A model generated the notes under the pieces. It ran no database searches and was not told the DNA's origin. It was given only the letters and a program-made list of their open reading frames with translations. Shown piece after piece: positions 1 through 9,200 of a stretch of DNA of 64,000 nucleotides (the first letter of the stretch is position 1; each line of letters starts with the position of its first letter). The position numbers and the translations under genes were made by a program. Origin of the DNA: JAFEDN01 sp963832945 (GTDB taxonomy: Bacteria; Pseudomonadota; Gammaproteobacteria; Coxiellales; Coxiellaceae). The stretch covers positions 310,001-374,000 of the forward strand of contig CAWHVV010000010.1 in assembly GCA_963832945.1 (NCBI GenBank), written 5' to 3'.

Positions 1-1054
1 CGGGCTCGTTAATAGGAAGTAACCGGTGAGAAGCACTTGCGAAAAAGTCCGACCCGCGAGTAGACCGGGAAAGCGGATATAATACTGCGATAACCCCGGG
101 AGCGGCCAGGGAACAGAACGCGGTGATGATACATGTCACCATCAAATTATTGCCACTGGGAAAATAAAAAAAACAAAATACAGCGGCCAACAGCGCCAGG
201 ATTCGATAGCCCGAAGCCACCCCGCCTCGTACTTTTTGATAACTTTGTTGACATTTTGAAAGTCTGGTTCTTTTCTCTTCTGCGTCTGCGCGCCCCAGTA
301 CCTTACAGGTCTTCTGATACATTACCTGACCGGAACAAATGGCGAATTCAGTCAGCGGCCAGGCGGTTGCTGCAAAAATCAGTTGGCCGGTTAAATCGCT
401 ATAAATCCCCGGACGCTCTTTTAAAAGACCCGTAAGCAATAAAGGGTTAAAGAGAGCGTTGGAATAAAGACAACCTTGAGGGATCCCATAGAGCACCCCC
501 ACCAACCCGGCCAAAAACTTTGCGACGCAAGGCCGCTGGTTCCCGCGCCAGCTCGTGTGTTCAAGAAGCACAACTGCTGTCGCGCCAAAGTTTCCTAAAA
601 GGGAAAAACCGGAACAGCTACTGGATACCGGCCACTCTCTGGTAATATCACGAACGCTGGATAATAACGAAGAAGAACTGATCACCGCTTTGCAGAGAGC
701 ACCGAATACAATAATCGCTAAAACCGGCCGGGATAGTTCTGTCTGATTGTTTTTGGGCATTGACATGCCGCAGACTTTCCTGAGAAATTTGGAAATATGG
801 CCGGTCATGCCAAAGTGATTACTCACTGACACAAATCCGCACATTACTAAGTTCACCCCGAGAAGGTACCATTCCCAGCGCTCATTACTTTGGGTTAATT
901 GATGGTCCACCACCCCGTTATGCCAAAGAAAATCGTTGCCGGACTGAAAATAAGTGGTTGTCACCACCCCGTCGTTAATGACTGTCAAAATCCACAAGAG
1001 TATTTTTTTTCCGCTGGCGTATTTGATTTCTTTCTGCTCAAAATTTATTCTCAT
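1..1054 (-). CDS. Polytopic membrane protein, unknown function (3' end outside window)
   Basis: An open frame of 351 codons runs on the minus strand from ATG at 1054 to the window edge without a stop; I translated it base by base. It is rich in hydrophobic stretches, for example ILLWILTVIND, WYLLGVNLVMCGF, LAGLVGVLYGIPQG and ILALLAAVFCFFYF, so a multi-pass inner-membrane protein is likely. The last part, from about residue 275, is clearly homologous to the remnant at 13028-13385. It is divergent from the ruvC fragment that follows. I do not recognise the family; no catalytic motif is visible. The plus-strand open frames over this stretch are antisense shadows. Confidence 0.7.
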   Translation of the reverse strand, partial: MRINFEQKEIKYASGKKILLWILTVINDGVVTTTYFQSGNDFLWHNGVVDHQLTQSNERWEWYLLGVNLVMCGFVSVSNHFGMTGHISKFLRKVCGMSMPKNNQTELSRPVLAIIVFGALCKAVISSSSLLSSVRDITREWPVSSSCSGFSLLGNFGATAVVLLEHTSWRGNQRPCVAKFLAGLVGVLYGIPQGCLYSNALFNPLLLTGLLKERPGIYSDLTGQLIFAATAWPLTEFAICSGQVMYQKTCKVLGRADAEEKRTRLSKCQQSYQKVRGGVASGYRILALLAAVFCFFYFPSGNNLMVTCIITAFCSLAAPGVIAVLYPLSRSTRGSDFFASASHRLLPINEP

Positions 1055-1106
1055 AATGTAAGCTCCATGATCAGCAATTCGCGCTGAATTATTGCAGCAC
1101 TTTATC

Positions 1107-1286
1107 ACAACTATGTTACAATTTGATGACTAAATTATGGTAAGAATATTGGGAATTGACCCAGGATCGGTCCGCACCGGTTATGGGGTGATTGAAATCA
1201 GCGGTGCAGCGCACTTTAGCTGTTTAACTCATGGATATATCTCCGCACGCGCCGGAGATATGAGCCAGCGGCTATTGCACGATTAA
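1107..1286 (+). pseudogene. ruvC: Truncated duplicate of the ruvC 5' end
   Basis: Bases 1107-1280 repeat 13433-13606 with only two mismatches that I can find. They cover the ruvC leader, the ATG (1137) and 48 codons including the first catalytic Asp in GIDPGSVRTGYG. Identity stops abruptly after TTGCAC at 1280, and the frame ends two codons later. The piece lacks the other three active-site acidic residues and cannot be functional. It abuts the 3' end of the large histidine kinase gene, so 1280/1281 is a rearrangement junction. The near identity implies a recent duplication. Confidence 0.9.
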
Positions 1287-4200
1287 GAATAAGCGACTTC
1301 GCCTGCCACCGGCGTAACCTGATCTGCCAATAACACCCGCAAGGTCGACATTAATTGACTGATGTCCACGGGTTTAGCGATATAATCCGTTGCCCCCACT
1401 TCTAAACAACGTTTGCGGTCATCCTGCATGGCTTTGGCTGTCAGAGCGATAATCGGCAATTTTTCAAAACCAGGTTCGCCGCGAATAAGCGCGATCAGTT
1501 CATAACCGTCCATTTCCGGCATCATAATATCCATTAAAATTACCTGAATATCGGGGTTTTTTCGTAATAACGCCATACCCGTTCGTCCGTTTTCCGCGAA
1601 AATCACTGACATATTATAACGCTCTAGAACACTGGTCAGGGCGAAAATGTTGCGCATATCGTCATCCACAATTAACACTTTTTTTCCCGACAGTTCAGGA
1701 TGACTTCGCTGCACCGTCGCCAATAAATTTTGTTGTTCGGCTGAAAGCTCCGCGTAAGGCTGGTGTAAACATAACATCGTTTTATCCAGCAGTTCAGCCA
1801 TGGTGTGGACCGTGTATATTGGCTTCGTGTGACTAAAATTTTCCAGCCACCGGTTTTCTTTTTTAGACAATTTACCCTGAACTAAAATAATCACTTGCAA
1901 TGCCTGCAAAACAGCAGAGGGCTTAGGCGAGTGGAAAAGCGCCGAAAAATCTTCCTGTTCCGGTAAGTGGGCATCAATCAGTAAACAGTCAACAGCATGA
2001 TGATTCATCAAATCAGCCGCCTTCGCCATAGTAGACTCCGCCATGATCGTGAACCTGTCGTTTTTTAATAAATCGATAATTCGCTTTTGTAATTTTATAT
2101 TCGGTTCAATGATCAGAATCTTTCGCTCATGACCATCGATGACCTGCCGGATCTTTTGTAAAGCCTGTTTTAATTCGGGTTTAAATACCGGTTTACGTAA
2201 CACCGCCAATGCGCCGGCGGCCAATCCGCGCAGTGGTGAATCACTGGAAGTCAGCAATTGCACGGGAATATGCCGGGTCGTCATATCGTGTTTTAGCCGA
2301 TCCAGAATGATCAAGCCATTGCCGCCGTCCGGTAAATAAATATCCAGTAAAATTCCCGCCGGTTTTAACTCCAGCGCCAAATGCATGACCCGCTCCGCTT
2401 TATCCAGAACCATCGTTTTAAAACCCGAAGCGGTGGCAGCCTCTACCAGAATTTTCGCAAAGCTGGTATCATCCTCGATAATAAATAACAACGGCTGGGT
2501 ATTGGTTTTTTCATCAACGGCATTTTCGGGGGATTTTTCCTCGTCAATATATTTTTCATTAACCTTTGCTTCAGCATGAATTTTTAAATGAGGAAGCGCC
2601 GTTTTACCGCGCTTCAGCGCGGGAGTGAACGTCAGAGGCAGGTAAAGAGTAAATGTGCTGCCGGATTTGGGAGTACTTTTTAATTCTATCTCACCACCCA
2701 AGGCGTGGGCGATCTGCCGGCTGATCGATAGGCCTAAACCGGTGCCGCCATATTTGCGGTTGGTGGTGCCATCGGCCTGCTGAAACGCCTCAAAAATAAT
2801 CTGGTGCTTTTCAGGAGGAATGCCGATGCCGGTATCCGTGACAATAAAAGCCACCAGCGACCCGTTTTTTTCCATAGCCGAATTCGGCGACCGGGGCCTC
2901 TGTTCCAGGTTTATCTGCAGACTCACTTTACCCGAATTCGTAAATTTAAAAGCATTGGCCAATAAATTCTTTAAAATCTGTTGCAGTCGTTTGCCATCGG
3001 TGTGTAAAGCTTTCGGCAGATTTTCCGCCAGGGTAACGCTGAATTTCAAACGTTTGGATTCTGCCACCTGTTTGAAAGTACGATTGACGAATTCACGTAA
3101 ATCCATAAATAACACATCGCTTAACTCCACGGACATCGTACCCGATTCGATTTTCGCGAGGTCTAAAATATCGTTGATTAAATCCAGTAAATCAGTGCCG
3201 GAAGAATAAATCGTTTGAATATACTCTAACTGTTTAAGGTTTAAATTAGTGTCATCGTTGTCCAGCAGTACTTTCGCCAAAATCAGTAGACTGTTGAGCG
3301 GAGTGCGCAATTCATGAGACATGTTCGCCAAAAACTCCGATTTAAAGCGCGACGTCAGCGCCAGCTGTGAGGCTTTTTCTTCCAGTAATTTCTTGGCGGT
3401 TTCAACTTCCTCGTTTTTCTGCTCAACTTCGGCGTTTTGCAAAGCCAACTGTTCAGCACGATCTTCCAAATCTTCGTTGGCCTTTTGCAGTTCGCGTTGC
3501 TGCTGTTTGAGTAATTCCTCGGATTGCTGGAGATTTTGTGCCTGCTGCTCCAGACGTTTATTGGTTTCAGTCAATTCTTCCTGCTGACTGCGCAATTCTT
3601 CGGTCAGGGATTGAGACTGCTTGAGCAGGTCTTCGGTACGCATGGTCGCTGTAATCGTATTCAAAACAATGCCGATACTCTCCGTCAATTGTTCCAGAAA
3701 ACTTAAATGGACGTCCGTAAAACGATTGAAAGTGCCCAGTTCGATTATCGCCTTGACCTCGCCCTCGAAAACGACTGGCAGCACCACAATGTTGGCCGGG
3801 GTGTGCTCACCCAATCCAGAACTGATCTTGATATAATCGGCAGGCACCTCGGTAATCAAAATCGGTTCCTTTTCCAGCACACATTGCCCCACCAGTCCCT
3901 CACCGACTTTAAAATGATTGGAAATGTGCTTGCGCTGTTTGTAAGCGTAACTGGCCAGTAATTTAACGTTAATATCTTCCTCGGTACTTTCCACCACGTA
4001 AAATACACTGTGTTGGGCAGTCACGAGAGGCGTGAGTTCGGACAGGATCTGTTTGCCGACGCTGAGCAGGTCGCGTTGGCCCTGCAACATGCGGGTAAAT
4101 TTGGCCAGGTTGGTCTTTAACCAGTCCTGCTCGGTATTTTTGCGCGTGGTATCTTTTAAATTGCGAATCATTTCATTGATATTATCTTTCAGGGCAGCGA

Positions 4201-7099
4201 CTTCACCCGCTGCCTGGACGGCGATGGACCGGGTTAAATCTCCCTGGGTCACGGCAGTCGCGACGTCGGCGATAGCGCGTACCTGGGTCGTTAAATTACC
4301 CGCCAGCTGGTTGACGTTGTCAGTTAAATCACGCCACCGGCCTGCGGCGCCTGGCACGTGGGCCTGTCCGCCCAGCTTGCCTTCAATTCCCACTTCCCGC
4401 GCCACGGTGGTGACCTGATCGGCGAATACCGACAGGGTGTCAATCATGCCATTAATAGTCTCGGCGAGTTCCGCGATTTCACCCTTCACTTCCAGTACTA
4501 ATTTACGCTTGAGATCACCGTTCGCCACCGCCGTCACTACTTTAGCGATACTTCGCACCTGAGCGGTTAAATTACTCGCCATCGAGTTCACATTGTCCGT
4601 CAAATCTTTCCAGGTGCCGCCAACTCCCTGAACAATGGCCTGCCCACCCAGTTTACCTTCCGTACCCACTTCGCGGGCGACGCGCGTCACCTCGGAAGCA
4701 AAAGCATTGAGCTGATCGACCATGGTGTTAATCGTGTTTTTGAGTTCCAGAATTTCTCCTTTGACGTTAACCGTAATTTTCTTGGTCAAGTCCCCATTCG
4801 CCACAGCAGTGGTCACTTCCGCGATATTGCGCACCTGCGCGGTTAAGTTACCCGCCATGGAGTTAACATTGTCCGTGAGGTCTTTCCAGGTACCGCCCAC
4901 CCCTTTCACGATGGCCTGGCCGCCCAGTTTACCTTCAGTACCCACTTCACGGGCCACGCGGGTCACTTCCGAAGCGAACGCGTTCAATTGATCCACCATG
5001 GTATTGATGGTGTTTTTCAGCATGAGAATTTCGCCTTTGACGTCGACGGTGATTTTTTTGGTAAGGTCGCCGTTCGCCACCGCCGTCGTCACCTCGGCGA
5101 TGTTTCGCACCTGGGCGGTCAGATTGCTGGCCATGGAATTCACATTATCGGTCAGGTCTTTCCAGGTGCCGCCCACTCCCGTCACTTCCGCCTGACCACC
5201 CAGCTTGCCTTCGGTGCCGACTTCACGGGCCACACGGGTTACCTCGGATGCAAAGCCGTTGAGCTGATCCACCATGGTATTAATGGTGTTTTTCAACATC
5301 AGAATTTCACCTTTGACGTCGACGGTAATTTTTTTGGTGAGGTCGCCATTCGCCACCGCGGTCGTCACCTCGGCAATGTTTCGCACCTGCGCGGTCAGAT
5401 TCCCCGCCATCGAATTCACATTGTCGGTCAGGTCCTTCCAGGTCCCGCCGACCCCGGTGACTTCGGCCTGACCGCCTAATTTACCTTCCGTTCCCACTTC
5501 ACGGGCTACGCGCGTGACTTCCGAGGCAAACGCATTAAGCTGGTCGACCATGGTGTTGAAAGTGTTTTTCAACATCAGAATTTCGCCCTTGACGTCAACG
5601 GTGATTTTTTTGGTAAGGTCACCGTTCGCCACCGCCGTCGTCACTTCGGCAATGTTTCGCACCTGCGCGGTCAGATTGCCCGCCATCGAATTCACATTAT
5701 CGGTCAGGTCCTTCCACGTTCCGCCGACGCCGTTGACTTCCGCCTGACCACCTAATTTACCTTCCGTTCCCACTTCACGGGCCACGCGCGTGACTTCCGA
5801 GGCAAACGCATTGAGCTGGTCGACCATGGTATTAATGGTGTTTTTCAGCATGAGAATTTCGCCCTTGACGTCGACGGTGATTTTCTTGGTGAGGTCGCCG
5901 TTCGCCACGGCCGTCGTCACTTCGGCAATGTTTCGCACCTGAGCGGTAAGATTGCCCGCCATCGAATTCACATTGTCGGTCAGGTCTTTCCAGGTCCCTG
6001 ATACTCCCTTCACCTCGGCCTGGCCGCCCAGTTTTCCTTCGGTGCCCACTTCGCGGGCCACACGGGTCACTTCCGAAGCAAAGCCATTGAGCTGGTCGAC
6101 CATGGTGTTAATGGTGTTTTTCAGCATCAGGATTTCACCTTTGACGTCGACGGTGATTTTTTTGGTGAGATCGCCATTTGCCACCGCCGTCGTCACTTCG
6201 GCAATGTTTCGCACCTGCGCGGTCAGATTACCTGCCATGGAATTGACGTTGTCGGTCAGGTCTTTCCACGTACCGGAAACGCCTTCGACCTCCGCCTGGC
6301 CTCCTAATTTGCCTTCGGTTCCCACTTCGCGAGCCACACGAGTCACTTCCGAGGCAAAGGCATTGAGCTGATCGACCATGGTATTGATGGTATTTTTAAG
6401 CTGTTGAATTTCGCCTTTGACGTCTACGGTGATTTTTTTAGTCAAATCGCCGTTGGCCACCGCGGTGGTCACATCCGCGATGTTACGCACCTGTGCTGTT
6501 AGGTTGCTGGCCATGGAGTTGACGTTATCGGTCAGGTCTTTCCAGGTGCCGGAAACGCCTTTCACTTCCGCCTGGCCGCCCAGTTTACCCTCCGTGCCGA
6601 CTTCGCGGGCGACGCGGGTCACTTCAGAGGCAAATGAGGACAGCTGTGCGACCATGCCATTGACCAGCCTCGCGGAACGGAGAAATTCACCCTGCAAGGG
6701 TTTATCGTCAATTTCCAGCGCCATGGTTTGCGACAGATCGCCTTTGGCCACTGCGCCAATCACTCGCGCCATTTCATTCGTCGGTTGTACAAGATCGCCC
6801 ACCATACTGTTCACTGAATCGATGCAAGTCGCCCAGTCTCCCTGCAGATTTCTGACCAGCGCCCGTTGGGTAGTTTTCCCTTCTTTACCCACCATCCTGC
6901 TCATTTTTTGAAATTCTTCTGTCATATACGCATTACTTTCGATAATGGTATTCACGGTATCGGCGATTTTGCCGGCCAGTCCGATTTGATCAGACGGCAT
7001 GCGCACGCTGAAATCACCTTTTTTAACGGAAAGCAGGATGTTTAGAAGTTCCTTGATATTACTTTCATCTAAAGTGGGAACAACGCCTTTTGTATTCAT
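1283..7099 (-). CDS. Giant soluble hybrid histidine kinase with HAMP array, GAF and three receiver domains
   Basis: 1938 residues, no membrane segment or signal peptide. Order seen: diverged HAMP-like N-terminus (1-150), nine tandem 92-residue HAMP-pair units (about 153-978), GAF (about 1010-1165), long coiled coil (1170-1275), HisKA with H-box NMSHELRTPLN (about 1290), HATPase_c with DTGIGIP and GGTGLGLSI, then three receivers. The first receiver has ILLDIYLPD, the second is weak (CLLIDAHLPE), the third is canonical (LIVDDD, ILMDIMMPEMDG, K of AKP). The layout resembles group III (Nik1-like) kinases, where the HAMP array relays osmotic or stress signals; that role here is inference. ATG follows AAGGATG. 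It is divergent from the REC-kinase/FixJ pair. Confidence 0.93.
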   Translation of the reverse strand: MNTKGVVPTLDESNIKELLNILLSVKKGDFSVRMPSDQIGLAGKIADTVNTIIESNAYMTEEFQKMSRMVGKEGKTTQRALVRNLQGDWATCIDSVNSMVGDLVQPTNEMARVIGAVAKGDLSQTMALEIDDKPLQGEFLRSARLVNGMVAQLSSFASEVTRVAREVGTEGKLGGQAEVKGVSGTWKDLTDNVNSMASNLTAQVRNIADVTTAVANGDLTKKITVDVKGEIQQLKNTINTMVDQLNAFASEVTRVAREVGTEGKLGGQAEVEGVSGTWKDLTDNVNSMAGNLTAQVRNIAEVTTAVANGDLTKKITVDVKGEILMLKNTINTMVDQLNGFASEVTRVAREVGTEGKLGGQAEVKGVSGTWKDLTDNVNSMAGNLTAQVRNIAEVTTAVANGDLTKKITVDVKGEILMLKNTINTMVDQLNAFASEVTRVAREVGTEGKLGGQAEVNGVGGTWKDLTDNVNSMAGNLTAQVRNIAEVTTAVANGDLTKKITVDVKGEILMLKNTFNTMVDQLNAFASEVTRVAREVGTEGKLGGQAEVTGVGGTWKDLTDNVNSMAGNLTAQVRNIAEVTTAVANGDLTKKITVDVKGEILMLKNTINTMVDQLNGFASEVTRVAREVGTEGKLGGQAEVTGVGGTWKDLTDNVNSMASNLTAQVRNIAEVTTAVANGDLTKKITVDVKGEILMLKNTINTMVDQLNAFASEVTRVAREVGTEGKLGGQAIVKGVGGTWKDLTDNVNSMAGNLTAQVRNIAEVTTAVANGDLTKKITVNVKGEILELKNTINTMVDQLNAFASEVTRVAREVGTEGKLGGQAIVQGVGGTWKDLTDNVNSMASNLTAQVRSIAKVVTAVANGDLKRKLVLEVKGEIAELAETINGMIDTLSVFADQVTTVAREVGIEGKLGGQAHVPGAAGRWRDLTDNVNQLAGNLTTQVRAIADVATAVTQGDLTRSIAVQAAGEVAALKDNINEMIRNLKDTTRKNTEQDWLKTNLAKFTRMLQGQRDLLSVGKQILSELTPLVTAQHSVFYVVESTEEDINVKLLASYAYKQRKHISNHFKVGEGLVGQCVLEKEPILITEVPADYIKISSGLGEHTPANIVVLPVVFEGEVKAIIELGTFNRFTDVHLSFLEQLTESIGIVLNTITATMRTEDLLKQSQSLTEELRSQQEELTETNKRLEQQAQNLQQSEELLKQQQRELQKANEDLEDRAEQLALQNAEVEQKNEEVETAKKLLEEKASQLALTSRFKSEFLANMSHELRTPLNSLLILAKVLLDNDDTNLNLKQLEYIQTIYSSGTDLLDLINDILDLAKIESGTMSVELSDVLFMDLREFVNRTFKQVAESKRLKFSVTLAENLPKALHTDGKRLQQILKNLLANAFKFTNSGKVSLQINLEQRPRSPNSAMEKNGSLVAFIVTDTGIGIPPEKHQIIFEAFQQADGTTNRKYGGTGLGLSISRQIAHALGGEIELKSTPKSGSTFTLYLPLTFTPALKRGKTALPHLKIHAEAKVNEKYIDEEKSPENAVDEKTNTQPLLFIIEDDTSFAKILVEAATASGFKTMVLDKAERVMHLALELKPAGILLDIYLPDGGNGLIILDRLKHDMTTRHIPVQLLTSSDSPLRGLAAGALAVLRKPVFKPELKQALQKIRQVIDGHERKILIIEPNIKLQKRIIDLLKNDRFTIMAESTMAKAADLMNHHAVDCLLIDAHLPEQEDFSALFHSPKPSAVLQALQVIILVQGKLSKKENRWLENFSHTKPIYTVHTMAELLDKTMLCLHQPYAELSAEQQNLLATVQRSHPELSGKKVLIVDDDMRNIFALTSVLERYNMSVIFAENGRTGMALLRKNPDIQVILMDIMMPEMDGYELIALIRGEPGFEKLPIIALTAKAMQDDRKRCLEVGATDYIAKPVDISQLMSTLRVLLADQVTPVAGEVAYS
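4165..6640 (-). repeat. Tandem array of nine 276-bp HAMP-coding units
   Basis: Within the large kinase gene, the unit beginning FASEVTRVAREVGTEGKLGG repeats nine times at 276-bp spacing. Units 1-7 are nearly identical at protein level (differences mostly in AEVxGV[SG]GTW, MA[SG]N and the [IQ]-LKNT[IF] positions). Unit 8 diverges in its second half and unit 9 throughout. The DNA copies differ more at third positions than the proteins do, so selection keeps the protein uniform. Such an array is prone to unit loss or gain by recombination and to assembly collapse. Confidence 0.9.
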
Positions 7100-7306
7100 A
7101 ATTCATCCTTAAATTTAATTTCTTTGGAAAATTATTTCAATCTATCATAATTGCAAAAAGATTGTCTAATGATAAAAGTCATATGACCGTGCCAGGGTAA
7201 ACCCGAGGTTAGGAGGGAGATATCCTTATTGTTTTGAGTCCTTTCATATTATAATTTATTCAAGATTTTATCTTTGATGATCAAACAGAAAAGTTTTAGA
7301 GAAATC

Positions 7307-8482
7307 ATGAATAATTTTAACAAAGCTTTTGTATTGCTTGTCGATGATAACCTGAATAACCTCATCGCCATGGAATCGGTCCTTAAAGGATTGGAGCATT
7401 CAACCATTTTTGCCACGTCCGCCAAAGAAGCCTTGCGTTACGTATTGCGATACGATTTCGCCGTTATCCTGTTGGACGTTCAAATGCCTGATATGGACGG
7501 GTTTGAGACGGCGCGATTAATCCGCAACCGGGAGCGTTCCCGGTACACACCCATTATCTTTATGAGCGCCTGGCAGAAGGACGAAATTGACGTCAATAAA
7601 GCCTATGCCATCGGCGCGGCTGATTATCTTTTTAAGCCTATCAATCCCGACATTTTACGTTATAAAGTAAAAGTATTTATTGATTTATTTACTAAATCGG
7701 CATTAGCCGTCAAACTGGAAACTGAATTAAAAAATCGCCTACGCGCCGAGCAACAGGCGCACCGGCAAAAACGTCAATTAGAACTGGCGCAACTGGAACG
7801 GATACATACCATGGAAGAAATGTCCTCCGCGCTCGCCCATGAGCTTAACCAGCCCCTGGCCACCATCACTAATTATATTAAAGGATGCATGCACCGGCTG
7901 AAACACAACGAATACCATCTGGATCAATTATTGGAAGCCTTACAACAGGCCAGCGATCAGGCGGAGCGCGCCGGCGCAATCCTCCACCGTATCAAGGATT
8001 TTGTCCGCAAAAACAAATTATATCTTGAACCTCACGCCATTTTTGAATTGATTGCAAATATCCCGATGCTGCTCATGGAAGAAATTCAGGCAGCCGCCGT
8101 GCAACTCGACATCCAACTCGGTCATAAGTCACCGCCGAAAATGCTGTTAGATAAAATTCAGTTTGAACAGGTGTTAATTAATTTAATGCGTAACAGTATT
8201 GAAGTTTTGCAGGGTTGCCAACATCCCCGTCAGTTAACCGTTTCGGCGAATTTAAAAAAACCAAAAACTTTAATTATCCAGGTCAAAGATAACGGGCCGG
8301 GCATCGACCCGCAAACGGCGGCCAAATTATTTGATTTATATTTTACGACCAAACCTGACGGAATGGGCGTGGGACTCGCGATTTGCCGCACCATTATTGA
8401 AGCGCATGGCGGGCATATTTCTGCGTCGAATACTCCGTCAGGCGGCGCCTGTTTTCAAATTAATCTACCGGTGGTAACCTGA
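7307..8482 (+). CDS. Receiver-first histidine kinase (REC-HisKA-HATPase)
   Basis: 391 residues from ATG 7307; an earlier ATG (7277) and TTG (7274) are possible but have no ribosome site. The N-terminal receiver has LLVDDN, the phosphoacceptor Asp in VILLDVQMPDMDG and Lys in FKPINP. A short coiled coil leads to the H-box ALAHELNQPLATI, the FixL/DctB-type dimerisation motif, and an ATPase domain with DNGPGID and GVGLAICRTI. No sensor domain or membrane segment is present, so the input is probably phosphorylation of its own receiver by another kinase. The FixJ-like regulator starts 2 bp downstream and is the likely output partner. Confidence 0.9.
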   Translation: MNNFNKAFVLLVDDNLNNLIAMESVLKGLEHSTIFATSAKEALRYVLRYDFAVILLDVQMPDMDGFETARLIRNRERSRYTPIIFMSAWQKDEIDVNKAYAIGAADYLFKPINPDILRYKVKVFIDLFTKSALAVKLETELKNRLRAEQQAHRQKRQLELAQLERIHTMEEMSSALAHELNQPLATITNYIKGCMHRLKHNEYHLDQLLEALQQASDQAERAGAILHRIKDFVRKNKLYLEPHAIFELIANIPMLLMEEIQAAAVQLDIQLGHKSPPKMLLDKIQFEQVLINLMRNSIEVLQGCQHPRQLTVSANLKKPKTLIIQVKDNGPGIDPQTAAKLFDLYFTTKPDGMGVGLAICRTIIEAHGGHISASNTPSGGACFQINLPVVT

Positions 8483-8484
8483 AA

Positions 8485-9108
8485 ATGACAGCTGACCTTC
8501 CCCAAACTATTTATATTGTCGACGATGACCCCGACCTTTGCCGCTCGTTGCAATGGCTGCTGGAATCCGTGGGTTTAACTTCCATGGTGTTTAACCGCGG
8601 CACGGATTTTCTGGCGGAGTTTAAGCCGGAGCGGGCCAACGGCTGTATCCTATTAGACATTCGTATGCCGCAAATGAGCGGGCTGGAATTACAGGAGCGG
8701 TTGAACGCCTGGTCCAATACTTTACCCATTATTTTTATGACCGGCCACGGCGACGTCACTATGGCCGTACGCGCCATGAAGGCGGGAGCCTTTGATTTTC
8801 TAACGAAACCTTTTAATGATGAAATTTTGTTAGAGCAAATCCATAAGGCCATTACGTATCATCAAAAAGTGAGCGCACAGAATCAACAATCGTTAACGCT
8901 GCAAAAACGTTTAAAATCTTTGACCAGCCGGGAAGCAGAGGTACTAAAATTTATCGTCGACGGCAAGTTAAATAAAGAAATCGCTTTTGAACTGGATATT
9001 TCAATTAAAACCGTCGAATTACACCGTGCGCATATCATGCAAAAAATGCGCGCTGACAATATCGCTGAACTGGTTAAATTTTTTTTAATGGTCACTAAAT
9101 CACACTAA
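8485..9108 (+). CDS. FixJ-family response regulator (REC-LuxR HTH)
   Basis: 207 residues. The receiver has IVDDDPD, the phosphorylated Asp in ILLDIRMPQMSG, the conserved Thr/Gly in FMTGHGDV and Lys in LTKPF. The C-terminal LuxR-type helix-turn-helix spans about 140-200 (LTSREAEVLKFIVDGKLNKE ... KTVELHRAHIMQKM). This is the FixJ/NodW/TodT class, a DNA-binding transcription activator. It lies 2 bp after the REC-kinase gene, so the two form a cognate pair. Target genes cannot be read from sequence. Confidence 0.92.
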   Translation: MTADLPQTIYIVDDDPDLCRSLQWLLESVGLTSMVFNRGTDFLAEFKPERANGCILLDIRMPQMSGLELQERLNAWSNTLPIIFMTGHGDVTMAVRAMKAGAFDFLTKPFNDEILLEQIHKAITYHQKVSAQNQQSLTLQKRLKSLTSREAEVLKFIVDGKLNKEIAFELDISIKTVELHRAHIMQKMRADNIAELVKFFLMVTKSH

Positions 9109-9200
9109 GGGAAAACCACTATTGACAGTGAAACAATGCTGGTGTTCGCCCTAAATTCCTCGTATAATGTCCTCTATTTTGAATAATTTATGGACAAATC

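Noticed and set aside
133..1087. Three small plus-strand frames at the left end
   Set aside because: They are antisense to the 351-codon open frame on the minus strand, which is homologous to the remnant at 13028.
4722..6911. Long plus-strand open frames opposite the HAMP array (up to 164 codons)
   Set aside because: They repeat with the 276-bp unit because they are antisense to it, and have no ribosome sites; shadows of the kinase gene.
9122..9168. TTGACA and TATAAT upstream of the 800-residue kinase as a promoter
   Set aside because: The two boxes are 35 bp apart, so they cannot form one sigma70 promoter.
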